Assembly (NCBI RefSeq): GCF_016765795.1 | Contig: NZ_JAESVP010000005.1 | Coordinates: forward strand, 1 to 64,000 | Length of the DNA stretch: 64,000 nt | Origin: Fuscibacter oryzae | Lineage (GTDB): Bacteria > Pseudomonadota > Alphaproteobacteria > Rhodobacterales > Rhodobacteraceae | Direction of reading: 5' to 3' | In this document: positions 44,600 through 54,401 of the stretch, piece by piece | Layout of the letters: each line of letters begins with the position of its first letter | Position numbering within the stretch: the first letter of the stretch is position 1 | Notes under the pieces: model-generated | What the model saw: only the letters and a program-made list of their open reading frames with translations | Database searches by the model: none | What the model was told of the DNA's origin: nothing | Position numbers and translations under genes: made by a program

Positions 44600-46882
44600 A
44601 TGGTTGACGAGACGCGCAGTGACAGTGCCCGCCATCCGGCATTGCATTACCACGAATTTCCCAAGCCGGGTAAGCTGGAAATCCGCCCGACCAAACCTCT
44701 GGCCAATGGCCGCGACCTGAGCCTGGCCTATTCGCCCGGCGTCGCCGAGGCCTGTCTGGAGATCAAGGCCGACCCTTCCGCCGCCAGCCGCTATACCGCG
44801 CGGGGCAATCTGGTGGCGGTTGTCACCAATGGCACCGCCGTTCTGGGCCTTGGAAACATTGGCGCTTTGGCGTCAAAGCCGGTGATGGAAGGCAAGGCGG
44901 TTCTGTTCAAGAAATTCGCTAACATCGACTGTTTCGACATTGAGCTGAATCAGCCCGACCCGGTGAAGCTGGCTGAAATCGTTTGCGCGCTGGAACCTTC
45001 GTTCGGCGCGATCAATCTGGAAGACATCAAGGCGCCGGATTGTTTCATCGTTGAACAATTGTGCCGCGAGCGGATGAACATTCCGGTTTTCCATGATGAC
45101 CAGCACGGCACGGCGATTGTGGTGGGCGCGGCAGCCACCAATGCGCTGCATGTTGCGGGCAAGGCGTTTGACCAGATCAAGGTGGTGTCCACCGGTGGCG
45201 GGGCGGCGGGGATTGCCTGCCTGAACATGCTGCTGAAGCTGGGCGTGCGGCGCGAAAACGTCTGGCTGTGCGACCTTGCAGGGCTGGTCTATCAGGGCCG
45301 GACCGACCAGATGACCGACCAAAAGGCGGCCTATGCCCAAGGCACCACCCCGGCCACCCTGTCCGAAGTGATCGCGGGGGCCGATCTGTTTCTTGGCCTC
45401 TCTGGCCCCGGTGTCCTGACGCCCGAGATGGTGGCGAAAATGGCCCCGCGGCCCATCGTTTTTGCCCTTGCCAACCCGACGCCCGAAATTCTGCCGGATG
45501 CCGTGCGCGCCGTGGCCCCCGATGCCATCATCGCGACGGGGCGCAGCGATTTTCCCAACCAGGTCAATAATGTGCTGTGCTTCCCCTTCATCTTTCGCGG
45601 TGCGCTGGATGTAGGCGCGACGCAGATCAACGATGCCATGCAACTGGCTTGTATCGACGGCATCGCCGCGCTTGCCCGCGCCACCACCAGTGCCGAGGCG
45701 GCAGCAGCCTATCAGGGTGAAAAGCTGACCTTCGGCGCGGATTACCTGATTCCCAAACCCTTCGACCCCCGCCTCATCGGCGTCGTCGCCAGTGCGGTCG
45801 CCAAGGCGGCGATGGAATCTGGCGTGGCCACCCGCCCCCTGCCCGATCTGGAGATTTACCGCCAAAAGCTGAACGGATCGGTCTTTAAATCCGCCCTGAT
45901 CATGCGCCCGGTGTTCGAGGCCAGCCGTCAGGCCGACCTGCGCATCATCTTTGCCGAAGGCGAGGATGAGCGTGTTCTGCGCGCCGCCAACGCGATGCTG
46001 GAAGAAACCACCGACAAGCCGATTCTGATCGGGCGGCCAGAGGTCATCGCCATTCGCGCCGAACGCGCGGGCCTGCCGATCCGCCCCGACCGCGATTTTG
46101 AAATCGTGAACCCCGAAAGTGACCACCGCTATCGCGACTACTGGACCACCTATCACGAGCTGATGCAGCGCCGGGGTGTCACGCCCGACATCGCCCGCGC
46201 CGTGCTGCGCACCAACACGACCGCCATCGCCGGGGTGGCCGTGCATCGTGGCGATGCCGACAGCATGATCTGCGGCACCTTTGGCGAGTTTTCCTGGCAC
46301 CTACGCTATATCCGCGAGATTCTGGCGCGCGGCAAACTACGCCCCGTTGGCGCCCTTAGCCTGATGATCATGGAGGACGGTCCCCTGTTCATCGCTGACA
46401 CCCATGTGAACGCAGCCCCCACCCCCGAACAGATCGCCGAAACCGTGATTGGCGCGGTGCGCCATGCCAAAAGGTTCGGCATAGCCCCCAAGGTAGCGCT
46501 GTGTTCGCATTCCAACTTTGGCAACCTTGACAGCGATTCCGGTCGCCGGATGCGCGCGGCTATGGAACTGCTGGATACGCGTGAGGCAGACTTTGAATAC
46601 GAGGGCGAGATGAGCATCGACTCCGCACTTGATCCCGATCTGCGCCACCGTATCTTCCCCAATTCCCGCATGTCGGGCCCGGCCAACATTTTGGTGTTTG
46701 CCTTCACCGATGCCGCCAACACCGCGCGCAATATGCTGAAGTTGAAGGCCGGCGGGCTGGAGGTCGGGCCGATCCTGATGGGCATGGGTAACAAGGCTCA
46801 TGTGGTCACCCCCTCCATCACGGCGCGGGGGCTGCTCAATATGTCGGCGATTGCGGGAACGCCGGTGGCGCATTACGGCTAG
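44600..46882 (+). CDS. maeB: NADP-dependent malic enzyme MaeB (fused phosphotransacetylase-like domain)
   Basis: 760 residues, the large bacterial form. Residues about 1-430 are the malic enzyme: [28 protein letters not shown] and the NAD(P)-binding [17 protein letters not shown]. Residues about 430-760 are a phosphotransacetylase-like domain that usually has a regulatory role and binds acetyl-CoA. It decarboxylates malate to pyruvate with NADPH formation, supporting growth on C4 acids and acetyl-CoA precursors. The start follows AGGAGG. The intergenic region to prpE carries TTTGCAAA elements immediately after the stop. Confidence 0.95.
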   Translation: MVDETRSDSARHPALHYHEFPKPGKLEIRPTKPLANGRDLSLAYSPGVAEACLEIKADPSAASRYTARGNLVAVVTNGTAVLGLGNIGALASKPVMEGKAVLFKKFANIDCFDIELNQPDPVKLAEIVCALEPSFGAINLEDIKAPDCFIVEQLCRERMNIPVFHDDQHGTAIVVGAAATNALHVAGKAFDQIKVVSTGGGAAGIACLNMLLKLGVRRENVWLCDLAGLVYQGRTDQMTDQKAAYAQGTTPATLSEVIAGADLFLGLSGPGVLTPEMVAKMAPRPIVFALANPTPEILPDAVRAVAPDAIIATGRSDFPNQVNNVLCFPFIFRGALDVGATQINDAMQLACIDGIAALARATTSAEAAAAYQGEKLTFGADYLIPKPFDPRLIGVVASAVAKAAMESGVATRPLPDLEIYRQKLNGSVFKSALIMRPVFEASRQADLRIIFAEGEDERVLRAANAMLEETTDKPILIGRPEVIAIRAERAGLPIRPDRDFEIVNPESDHRYRDYWTTYHELMQRRGVTPDIARAVLRTNTTAIAGVAVHRGDADSMICGTFGEFSWHLRYIREILARGKLRPVGALSLMIMEDGPLFIADTHVNAAPTPEQIAETVIGAVRHAKRFGIAPKVALCSHSNFGNLDSDSGRRMRAAMELLDTREADFEYEGEMSIDSALDPDLRHRIFPNSRMSGPANILVFAFTDAANTARNMLKLKAGGLEVGPILMGMGNKAHVVTPSITARGLLNMSAIAGTPVAHYG

Positions 46883-46884
46883 GA

Positions 46885-46973
46885 TTTGCAAACCCCCGCC
46901 TGCTTAGCTGCGCCAGTTTGAAAAGTCGCCAGTTTGCAAATACGCGCTCGCATGTTAGCGCAATATCTGCAAA
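46885..46973. promoter_or_regulatory. TTTGCAAA element cluster upstream of prpE
   Basis: Two perfect TTTGCAAA palindromes (46885-46892, 46933-46940) and two one-mismatch copies (TTTGAAAA 46917-46924, TCTGCAAA 46966-46973) stand in the 175-base gap between maeB and prpE; starts are spaced 32, 16 and 33 bases. Regulators of the ScfR family (RamB, PccR) bind elements containing TTTGCAAA and respond to short-chain acyl-CoA, which suits a propionyl-CoA synthetase gene. Confidence 0.6.
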
Positions 46974-47057
46974 CTTTTTGTCGCAGGGGTTTCGCGCTTG
47001 TTGCGCGACTCAATCTGGCGGGCGTAACAGCCGCACAGAGGCGGAGGAGTGCATACC

Positions 47058-48950
47058 ATGGGATACCGTGACGTCTATGACGGCTGGAAAGCCAATCCTG
47101 AAGCATTCTGGCTGAAGGCAGCCGAGGGGATCGACTGGATTACCCCGCCAAGCCGCGCGCTGAACGACAGCCGCGCACCGCTGTACGAATGGTTCACCGA
47201 TGCCACCGTCAACACCTGCTGGAACGCAGTGGATCGGCATGTGGAGGCTGGTCGCGGCAACACTCTGGCGATCATCCATGAAAGCCCGGTTACCCACCTG
47301 CGCCGCGGCATCACCTATAAGGATTTGCAAAAGCGGGTGGCCAGCCTTGCCGGGGCGCTGCGGGCCAAGGGCGTCGAAAAGGGTGATCGCGTGATCATCT
47401 ACATGCCGATGGTGCCAGAGGCGCTGGAGGCGATGCTGGCCTGCGCCCGTCTGGGCGCCATTCATTCCGTGGTGTTCGGCGGGTTTGCGGCCAATGAGCT
47501 GGCGGTGCGGATCGACGATTGCACCCCCAAGGCCATCATCGCGGCAAGCTGCGGGATCGAGCCGAACCGCATCGTTCACTACAAGCCCCTGCTGGATGCC
47601 GCCATCGACATGGCGGCCCACAAGCCCGATTTCTGCGTAATCTTCCAGCGTGAGCAAGAGGTTGCCAAGCTGATCGAGGGGCGTGATGTCGCTTGGCACA
47701 CCTTTCAATATGGCGTTGAACCGGCCGATTGCGTGCCGGTTGAGGGCAATCACCCGGCCTATATTCTGTACACCTCTGGCACCACCGGCGCACCCAAGGG
47801 TGTGGTGCGGCCCACGGCAGGCCATCTGGTCGCGCTGAACTGGACGATGAAGGCTATCTACGACATGAATCCCGGCGAGGTGTTCTGGGCGGCGTCGGAC
47901 GTGGGCTGGGTCGTCGGCCACAGCTATATCTGCTATGCGCCGCTGATCGCCGGTTGCACGACGATTGTGTTCGAAGGCAAGCCGGTGGGCACGCCCGATG
48001 CGGGCACCTTCTGGCGCGTGATTGCCGAGAACAAGGTGAAGAGCTTCTTCACCGCCCCCACCGCGCTCCGCGCCATCAAGCGTGACGATCCCGAAGGGGA
48101 GTTCGTCAAGGATTACAACATGAAGACCCTGCGCACGCTGTATCTGGCGGGTGAGAGGGCCGACCCCGATACGATCCTTTGGGCGCAAAAGCATCTGAAT
48201 GTGCCGGTGATCGACCATTGGTGGCAAACCGAAACCGGCTGGGCCATCGCCGCGAACCCGATGGGAATTGAGAAGCTGCCGGTCAAGATCGGATCGCCTT
48301 CCGTCGCCATGCCCGGCTTTGACGTGCAGGTGCTGGATGAAGGCGGCCACCCGGTTTCGCCCGGCACGCTGGGTGCTATTGCGGTCAAACTGCCGCTGCC
48401 CCCCGGCACGCTGCCCGGCCTGTGGAATGCCGAAGATCGGTTCCGCAAATCCTACCTGAACCACTTCCCCGGCTATTATGAAACCGGCGACGCGGGCTAT
48501 GTGGATGAGGACGGATACCTTTACATCATGGCCCGCACAGATGACGTAATCAACGTCGCGGGTCACCGGCTTTCCACGGGGGGCATGGAAGAGGTTCTGG
48601 CCAGCCACAAGGATGTGGCCGAATGCGCCGTGATCGGTGTGGCGGATGACCTGAAAGGGCAATCGCCGGTCGGGTTCCTGTGCCTCAACCGTGGATCAAA
48701 CCGCGATCCGGCAGAGGTCGTGGCCGAATGCGTCAAGCTGATGCGCGAAAAGATTGGCCCCGTCGCCGATTTCAAGCGCGCGGTGGTGGTGGACCGTTTG
48801 CCCAAGACGCGTTCGGGCAAGATCCTGCGTGGCACCATGGTGAAAATTGCCGATGGCACCGACTGGAAGATGCCCGCCACCATCGACGACCCGACCATTC
48901 TGGACGAGATCACGCTGGCGCTGCAATCGTTAGGCTATGCAAAAGGCTAA
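47058..48950 (+). CDS. prpE: propionyl-CoA synthetase PrpE
   Basis: Acetate/propionate-CoA ligase of the PrpE group, 630 residues. The AMP-binding loop is YILYTSGTTGAPKGVV (about 233-248), with DVGWVVGHSY (about 275-284), WWQTETGWAI and the C-terminal acetylatable lysine in PKTRSGKILRGTM (about 590-602). It activates propionate to propionyl-CoA. The ATG at 47058 is nine bases behind GGAGGA; the GTG at 47049 is too close to it. The TTTGCAAA cluster upstream suggests control by a ScfR-type regulator, and one more TTTGCAAA occurs inside the gene at 47324-47331. No carboxylase (pccBA) is present here. Confidence 0.93.
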   Translation: MGYRDVYDGWKANPEAFWLKAAEGIDWITPPSRALNDSRAPLYEWFTDATVNTCWNAVDRHVEAGRGNTLAIIHESPVTHLRRGITYKDLQKRVASLAGALRAKGVEKGDRVIIYMPMVPEALEAMLACARLGAIHSVVFGGFAANELAVRIDDCTPKAIIAASCGIEPNRIVHYKPLLDAAIDMAAHKPDFCVIFQREQEVAKLIEGRDVAWHTFQYGVEPADCVPVEGNHPAYILYTSGTTGAPKGVVRPTAGHLVALNWTMKAIYDMNPGEVFWAASDVGWVVGHSYICYAPLIAGCTTIVFEGKPVGTPDAGTFWRVIAENKVKSFFTAPTALRAIKRDDPEGEFVKDYNMKTLRTLYLAGERADPDTILWAQKHLNVPVIDHWWQTETGWAIAANPMGIEKLPVKIGSPSVAMPGFDVQVLDEGGHPVSPGTLGAIAVKLPLPPGTLPGLWNAEDRFRKSYLNHFPGYYETGDAGYVDEDGYLYIMARTDDVINVAGHRLSTGGMEEVLASHKDVAECAVIGVADDLKGQSPVGFLCLNRGSNRDPAEVVAECVKLMREKIGPVADFKRAVVVDRLPKTRSGKILRGTMVKIADGTDWKMPATIDDPTILDEITLALQSLGYAKG

Positions 48951-49093
48951 GGCTCGTTGCGTTTTGCGCTTTGCATTTCGCGAAAGGTGACTGGACTTGA
49001 CCCGGTTTTTCGCTAGCCTTCGGGGATGATGCGCAAACCGATTTCCCGTTCAGATTGCCAATATCCCCGCAGAATCAGCAGTGGGGGTCGCCC

Positions 49094-49447
49094 TTGCCGG
49101 ACGGCCTGACCAAATGGGACCCGAGCGGGTTGCTGCACATCCTGTCGCTGGCCGGGCCTGCCGATGCCGCGCTGATCCTGCATCACCTGAAGGATGATCT
49201 GTCCGCCGCCGCCCATGCGCTGGACCATGCCCTGACGCTGGGCGACACAGAGGCGATGCGCCACCCAATCCACGCGCTGGTGGCCCTGTGCGGCACGGCG
49301 GGGGCAGCCTGCCTGCACCAGAAAGCCTGTGATTTGCGGGATCAGATCGGCGCTGGCCTTGATACAGAGGCCCGCGCCTTGGCCCTTTCGTTGCAAACAG
49401 GGGCCGCGCGGCTGGCAGAGCGTCTCGCGACCGAATTGGGGCGCTGA
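49094..49447 (+). CDS. Hpt (histidine phosphotransfer) domain protein
   Basis: About 117 residues, all helical. The pattern HALVALCGTAGA (H60) matches the Hpt motif HxLKGxAxxxGA, with the phosphorylatable histidine in place but the usual Lys and Gly replaced by Val and Ala. It lies three bases before a sigma-54 response regulator gene, so it probably passes phosphate to or from that protein, as LuxU does to LuxO. The start is a TTG, six bases behind a G-rich stretch; an earlier TTG at 49055 is possible. It is probably cytoplasmic. No membrane kinase is encoded nearby. Confidence 0.7.
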   Translation: MPDGLTKWDPSGLLHILSLAGPADAALILHHLKDDLSAAAHALDHALTLGDTEAMRHPIHALVALCGTAGAACLHQKACDLRDQIGAGLDTEARALALSLQTGAARLAERLATELGR

Positions 49448-49450
49448 GAC

Positions 49451-50845
49451 ATGGGCAATCGTCCGGTCCGGCACCCCCCCGTTCTGATCATCGAGGATAC
49501 CATCAGCCTGCGGCTGGTTTACCGCGCTATTGCCATGGCAGCGGGTCATCCTGTTGCGGTGGCGGGCAGTGCGGCTGAAGGGCTGGCACAATTTCACGCC
49601 ACAGCGCCCAATATCGTGCTGCTGGATGTGGTGCTGCCTGACGGCGACGGTCTGGCGCTGATGCGCGCGATGCTGGCCGAACGGCCCGAGACGCTGGTGA
49701 TCGTGCTGACCGCCCATGGCTCGGTCAACCGCGCGATAGAGGCGATGCGCGCCGGGGCGCAGGATTTTCTGGTCAAGCCGGTGGACGAGGCGCGTCTGAC
49801 CGCAGCGCTGGCCAATGCCGCAAATGCCCCGCAACGCACGCTGCCCGCGCCTGCAGGCCCGCAGGCCAACCTGTTCATCGGGTCATCCGAGCCGATGCAG
49901 CGCATCCATGGCAAGATCGAATCGGTGGCAAAATCGATGGCCACAGTCTTCATCACCGGCGAAAGCGGTACGGGAAAAGAGCTGGCGGCATTGGGGATAC
50001 ATGCCGCCTCGCCCCGCGCCAACGGCCCGTTCATTGCGCTGAATTGTGGTGCCATTCCGCAGGATCTGCTGGAATCAGAGGTGTTCGGGCACATGAAGGG
50101 CTCTTTCACCGGGGCTTTGTCGGACAAGCCGGGGGCGGCGCAAGCGGCAGATGGCGGCACGCTGTTTCTGGATGAAATCTGCGAAATGGCGCTGCCTTTG
50201 CAGACCAAGCTGCTGCGGTTCCTGCAAACATCGACCATCGTTCCCGTCGGTGCGACCAAGCCGCGCAAGGTGAATGTGCGGATCGTCTGCGCCACCAACC
50301 GTGACCCGATGGATGCGGTGCGGCGCGGCCAGTTCCGCGAAGACCTGTTTTACCGGCTGTTCGTTGTGCCCATCCACATGCCGCCCCTGCGCGACCGGGG
50401 CGATGATGTGATCGAGATTGCCGAAACCGCGCTGGCCCGCTTCGCGCAAGAAGAGGGGCGTCACTTTGATGGCCTGTCGCCCGAGGTGCGCGCCCTGTTC
50501 CGCCGCCTGCCGTGGCCGGGCAATGTGCGACAGCTTTTGAACGTGATCCGCAACATAGCCGTTTTGCATATGGGCGGGCTGGTAACGCCGGGAATGCTGC
50601 CTGAAAGCCTGTTTCTACAAGGGATCGACGGGCCTACCCCGACCGCCACGGATATGCCGCTGCATGATATTCCGACGGGCCTGCCACCAAACCTGCTGGC
50701 CCGCCCTTTGGCCGAGATCGAGCGACTGGTGATCGAGGCGGTGCTGACCCGCCACGGCGGATCGGTGCCCAAGGCCGCGCGCACGCTGGAAGTGTCGCCC
50801 TCGACCCTTTACCGCAAGCTGGAAGGTTGGGGCGTAAAGACCTGA
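49451..50845 (+). CDS. sigma-54-type response regulator (NtrC/LuxO-like)
   Basis: 464 residues. The receiver domain (about 10-125) has E15/D16, phospho-acceptor D59 (VLLDVVLPDGDG) and K109 (FLVKP). The AAA+ domain has Walker A GESGTGKE (170-177), Walker B FLDEI and the arginine finger region. The sigma-54 contact loop reads GSFTGA (217-222) instead of GAFTGA. The C-terminal Fis-type helix-turn-helix is at about 440-460 (AARTLEVSPSTLYRKLEG). It probably activates sigma-54 promoters when phosphorylated; the loop change leaves that slightly uncertain. It is encoded with the Hpt protein as one unit. Confidence 0.9.
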   Translation: MGNRPVRHPPVLIIEDTISLRLVYRAIAMAAGHPVAVAGSAAEGLAQFHATAPNIVLLDVVLPDGDGLALMRAMLAERPETLVIVLTAHGSVNRAIEAMRAGAQDFLVKPVDEARLTAALANAANAPQRTLPAPAGPQANLFIGSSEPMQRIHGKIESVAKSMATVFITGESGTGKELAALGIHAASPRANGPFIALNCGAIPQDLLESEVFGHMKGSFTGALSDKPGAAQAADGGTLFLDEICEMALPLQTKLLRFLQTSTIVPVGATKPRKVNVRIVCATNRDPMDAVRRGQFREDLFYRLFVVPIHMPPLRDRGDDVIEIAETALARFAQEEGRHFDGLSPEVRALFRRLPWPGNVRQLLNVIRNIAVLHMGGLVTPGMLPESLFLQGIDGPTPTATDMPLHDIPTGLPPNLLARPLAEIERLVIEAVLTRHGGSVPKAARTLEVSPSTLYRKLEGWGVKT

Positions 50846-50849
50846 TCCC

Positions 50850-51614
50850 TCAGGCGAATTGCTCGACGATCAGGCGTTCTTCCAGACCATGGCCGGGGTC
50901 GAACAGGATGCGGTGGGTGATCGCCGGTTCTGAACGCACCTCGACCTGCACGACATCGGGAACGGGGCGGCTGTCGGCATCGGCGCGCACCGGGCGCTTG
51001 TCATGTTCCAGCACATCAAACCGCACCACGGCAGCCTTGGGCAACAGCGCGCCGCGCCAGCGCCGGGGACGGAAGGCCGCCATCGCGGTCAGCGCCAGCA
51101 CATCGGCACCGATGGGCAGAATCGGGCCATGCGCCGAATAGTTATAGGCGGTGGACCCGGCGGGCGTTGCCAACAGCGCGCCATCGCAGACCAGTTCCGG
51201 CATCCGTTCGCGGCCATCGACACTGATCCGCAGCTTGGCTGCCTGCGGGCCCGCGCGCAACAGCGACACCTCGTTGATCGCCAGAGCCTCGGTCACGCGG
51301 CCATCGGCCCCCACGGCGCGCATCCACAAGGGGTTGATCACCGCCTCTTCCGCCGCGGTCAGCCGCTGAGGCAGATCCTCGGCGGAATAGGTGTTCATCA
51401 GGAAACCGATGGTGCCGCAGTTCATGCCGTAGACGGGCAGTCCCGCGCTTTGGGTTTCATGCAGGGTCTGCAACATGAAGCCGTCGCCCCCCAGCGCCAC
51501 CACGACATTGGCCTTGCCCAAGGCGGTCTGTCCATGGCGCGCCGTCAGCGCAGCCAGCGCCTCTTGTGCGGCGGGTGCCGTGCTGGCGCGAAAGGCGATA
51601 TGGGTGAATGACAA
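50850..51614 (-). CDS. nadK: NAD kinase
   Basis: NadK, 254 residues. It phosphorylates NAD to NADP with ATP. The GGDG motif ([11 protein letters not shown]) and the second conserved block [18 protein letters not shown] are present, with AINEVSLLR between. The TTG start at 51614 is six bases behind GGAGG and gives the N-terminus [10 protein letters not shown] expected for the alphaproteobacterial enzyme. A longer ATG start would extend 28 residues without conservation. It is divergent from glyA and convergent with the response regulator gene. Confidence 0.92.
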   Translation of the reverse strand: MSFTHIAFRASTAPAAQEALAALTARHGQTALGKANVVVALGGDGFMLQTLHETQSAGLPVYGMNCGTIGFLMNTYSAEDLPQRLTAAEEAVINPLWMRAVGADGRVTEALAINEVSLLRAGPQAAKLRISVDGRERMPELVCDGALLATPAGSTAYNYSAHGPILPIGADVLALTAMAAFRPRRWRGALLPKAAVVRFDVLEHDKRPVRADADSRPVPDVVQVEVRSEPAITHRILFDPGHGLEERLIVEQFA

Positions 51615-51696
51615 GCGGCACCTCCGGCTATGGCGGCAGAATGGCGGGGCGGGCGGCAAACTCAAGCCCTTTCCGGGATGACGTTGCGAAGGCACC

Positions 51697-51720
51697 AAGT
51701 TTCCGATCGGAAACTTTTTT
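51697..51720 (+). promoter_or_regulatory. 20-base perfect palindrome upstream of glyA
   Basis: AAGTTTCCGATCGGAAACTT is its own reverse complement and is followed by TTTT on the plus strand. It lies 89 bases before the glyA start, between divergent nadK and glyA. It may be an operator for a dimeric regulator or, with the T-run, a terminator/attenuator in the glyA leader. Confidence 0.45.
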
Positions 51721-51808
51721 CGTGCTGCTGCCGGAAAGCGTCGTTTTCACACCTTTCCCACCCCCCTGCCCTGTCGTAAACAGCGCCAACCCCAGTCAGG
51801 AGACCGTC

Positions 51809-53092
51809 ATGTCCGCGACCACCGGCTTTTTTACCGAAAACCTGTCTTCCAGCGATCCCGACCTGTTCGCCACGATCACCAATGAACTTGGCCGCCAGCG
51901 CGATGAGATCGAGCTGATCGCATCCGAAAACATCGTATCACTGGCCGTGTTGCAGGCCCAAGGCTCGGTTCTGACCAACAAATATGCCGAAGGCTATCCG
52001 GGCAAGCGCTATTACGGCGGCTGCCAGTATGTGGACGTGGCCGAGACGCTGGCGATTGAGCGTGCAAAGGCGCTGTTCAACTGCAACTATGCCAATGTGC
52101 AGCCGAATTCGGGTTCGCAGATGAACCAGGCGGTGTTTCTGGCCCTGCTGAAGCCAGGCGACACGTTCATGGGCCTCGACCTGAACTCTGGCGGTCACCT
52201 GACTCATGGCTCGCCTGTCAACATGTCGGGCAAATGGTTCAACGTCGTGTCCTATGGCGTGCGCCAGCAGGACCAGCGGCTGGATATGGAAGAGGTACGC
52301 CAGAAGGCGCTGGAGCATCGGCCCAAGCTGATTCTGGCCGGTGGCACCGCCTATTCCCGCGAATGGGACTGGGCCGCCTTCCGCGCCATTGCCGATGAGG
52401 TTGGCGCCTATCTGCATGTCGATATGGCGCATATCGCGGGTCTGGTGGCCGGTGGCGTTCATGCCTCGCCGCTGCCCCATGCCCATGTGGTCACCACCAC
52501 CACGCACAAATCTTTGCGCGGCCCGCGTGGCGGCATGATCCTGTGCAATGACGAGGAAATTGCGAAAAAGATGAACTCGGCCGTGTTCCCCGGCCTGCAA
52601 GGCGGCCCGCTGATGCATGTCATCGCCGCCAAGGCCGTCGCCTTTGGCGAGGCGCTGCGGCCCGAGTTCAAAGACTATGCGGCCCGTGTGAAGGCCAATG
52701 CCGCTGCCATGGCGGATGAGTTGATGAAGGGCGGCATCGACATCGTGTCGGGTGGCACCGACAACCACCTGTGCCTGGCCGACCTGCGTCCGAAAAAGGT
52801 GACCGGCAAGGCGGCAGAGGCTGCCCTTGGCCGCGCCCACATCACCTGCAACAAGAACGGCGTGCCGTTTGACCCGGAAAAGCCGTTTGTCACCAGCGGC
52901 ATCCGTCTGGGCGCCCCCGCCGGCACCACCCGCGGCTTTGGCGAGGCCGAGTTCCGCCAGATCGCCCGCTGGATCGTCGAAGTTGTCGATGGGCTGGCCA
53001 AGAACGGCGATGACAACGGCGCGGTCGAGGCGAAGGTGAAAAAGGAAGTGCAGGCCCTCTGCGCCCGCTTCCCGATGTATCCGACGCTGTAA
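51809..53092 (+). CDS. glyA: serine hydroxymethyltransferase
   Basis: GlyA, 427 residues. It interconverts serine and glycine with tetrahydrofolate. The pyridoxal-phosphate lysine lies in [17 protein letters not shown] (about 230-246), with the N-terminal [12 protein letters not shown] and [15 protein letters not shown] as family blocks. The start ATG follows AGGAGACCGTC. It works in the one-carbon network with bmt, folate genes (pabB, pabC) and purine synthesis, all present here. A palindrome lies in its leader and a strong terminator follows. Confidence 0.98.
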   Translation: MSATTGFFTENLSSSDPDLFATITNELGRQRDEIELIASENIVSLAVLQAQGSVLTNKYAEGYPGKRYYGGCQYVDVAETLAIERAKALFNCNYANVQPNSGSQMNQAVFLALLKPGDTFMGLDLNSGGHLTHGSPVNMSGKWFNVVSYGVRQQDQRLDMEEVRQKALEHRPKLILAGGTAYSREWDWAAFRAIADEVGAYLHVDMAHIAGLVAGGVHASPLPHAHVVTTTTHKSLRGPRGGMILCNDEEIAKKMNSAVFPGLQGGPLMHVIAAKAVAFGEALRPEFKDYAARVKANAAAMADELMKGGIDIVSGGTDNHLCLADLRPKKVTGKAAEAALGRAHITCNKNGVPFDPEKPFVTSGIRLGAPAGTTRGFGEAEFRQIARWIVEVVDGLAKNGDDNGAVEAKVKKEVQALCARFPMYPTL

Positions 53093-53110
53093 TCTGGCGA
53101 CAGAAAACGA

Positions 53111-53146
53111 AAGGCCCGCATGGCACCCAGCCCTGCGGGCCTTTTT
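53111..53146. terminator. bidirectional terminator between glyA and a convergent gene
   Basis: AAGGCCCGCA / TGCGGGCCTT forms a 10-bp stem with a 13-base loop and TTTTT on the plus strand. On the minus strand the same stem is followed by TCGTTTTC. Confidence 0.85.
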
Positions 53147-53148
53147 CG

Positions 53149-53520
53149 TCACATCAGATGCCGCCAGCGCAGGATCAGCGCGATCAGCGCCGCCAGCAGC
53201 ATCAGCGACAGCACGACAGAGGCCAGCCGGTTCACGGCCCAGGTTCCCCAGCCCTCCTTGCGCCCGCCTGCCCCCAGTTGCGACAGGCATTGATCATAGG
53301 CCTCGGCCACGCGGGCCGGGTCAATTTGCAGGGCAAGGCGGGGGTTGCGGGACAGATCCTCGGCTTCGGCCAGAAAGGTGGCGTTGGTACGCAGGCGCTT
53401 GGGCACCGACCGACCGCCCCGGCGCAGCTTGTCAGCCAGCCCCTTGCCTTTCAGGCGCAGGCGCGCCTCCATCAGTTGCGCCACCCGGTCGGCCATTTGC
53501 TGGATCGTTGTCGCGCTCAT
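53149..53520 (-). CDS. hypothetical protein with C-terminal membrane anchor
   Basis: 123 residues. The first 95 are hydrophilic and basic, with no recognised domain (MADRVAQLMEARLRLKGKGL); residues about 98-117 form one membrane helix (LASVVLSLMLLAALIALILR). A tail-anchored inner membrane protein is suggested. Similar short proteins occur in Rhodobacteraceae without a known role. The start ATG lies behind GGGGACAAG. It shares the terminator with glyA. Confidence 0.65.
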   Translation of the reverse strand: MSATTIQQMADRVAQLMEARLRLKGKGLADKLRRGGRSVPKRLRTNATFLAEAEDLSRNPRLALQIDPARVAEAYDQCLSQLGAGGRKEGWGTWAVNRLASVVLSLMLLAALIALILRWRHLM

Positions 53521-53612
53521 CTTGTCCCCATCTGGTTGAGGGCAGTCTAGGGCTGCATGGGCCTCCCATCAACCGCTCTGGCGGGAAACAACAGGCTGCG
53601 CTATTTGAAACC

Positions 53613-54401
53613 ATGCTGACGATGATCCGCCATCCCGCCGCCGCCCCTGATGGATCGCTGCCTCTGGTGATCGCCCATGGCCTTTATGGCTCTGGCCGGA
53701 ACTGGGGCGTCATCGCGCGCCGTCTGGCCGAGGGGCGCGACGTGATCGCGGTCGATATGCGCAACCATGCGGGCAGCCCGTGGTATCCGACCCACAGCTA
53801 TCCCGACATGGCCGCCGATCTGGCCGAGGTGATCTTGTCGCTTGGCGGCAAGGCCGACCTTTTGGGCCATTCGATGGGCGGCAAAGCGGCGATGCAGCTT
53901 GCCCTGACCCAAGGAGGGCTGATCCGGCGGCTGGTGGTGGCCGATGTGGCACCCGTGCCCTACAGACACGACCAGACGCAATACATCACCGCGATGCGTA
54001 GCCTTGACCTGACCGGCCTGACCAGCCGGGGTGAGGCCGACCGGCGCCTGACGGCTGTGCTGGATGACCCCGCGCTGCGCGCCTTCTTCCTGCAATCGCT
54101 GGACCTGAAGGCCGAAGGCGGGCCGCGCTGGCGGCTGAACTTTGATGTGCTGGAGGCCGAGATGCCCAAGATCGTCGGCTGGCCCGGCGAACCCGGCCCC
54201 TTTGAGGGCCCCGCCCTGTTCCTGACCGGGGCTGACAGCCATTACGTCAAGCCCGAATACCGCGAGACGATCCGCGCCCTGTTTCCCAAGGCGCGGTTTG
54301 CCAAGCTGCCGGGCGCGGGCCACTGGCTGCACGCCGACAAGCCGAGAGAGTTCGAGGAAACGGTGCGCGTTTTCCTGAACGCCCCCGGCACAGCGGATTA
54401 G
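53613..54401 (+). CDS. alpha/beta hydrolase (YbfF-like esterase)
   Basis: 262 residues, alpha/beta-hydrolase fold. The oxyanion block HGLYGSGRNWGVIARRLAEG, the nucleophile elbow GHSMGG (serine at about 98) and the catalytic histidine in PGAGHWLHADKP (about 240) are clear; the acid is probably the aspartate in FLTGADSHYV. It resembles YbfF, a thio- and carboxyl-esterase. The start codon is uncertain: two ATGs lie nine bases apart and neither has a strong ribosome site. Its stop overlaps that of the convergent cytochrome b561 gene. Confidence 0.87.
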   Translation: MLTMIRHPAAAPDGSLPLVIAHGLYGSGRNWGVIARRLAEGRDVIAVDMRNHAGSPWYPTHSYPDMAADLAEVILSLGGKADLLGHSMGGKAAMQLALTQGGLIRRLVVADVAPVPYRHDQTQYITAMRSLDLTGLTSRGEADRRLTAVLDDPALRAFFLQSLDLKAEGGPRWRLNFDVLEAEMPKIVGWPGEPGPFEGPALFLTGADSHYVKPEYRETIRALFPKARFAKLPGAGHWLHADKPREFEETVRVFLNAPGTAD

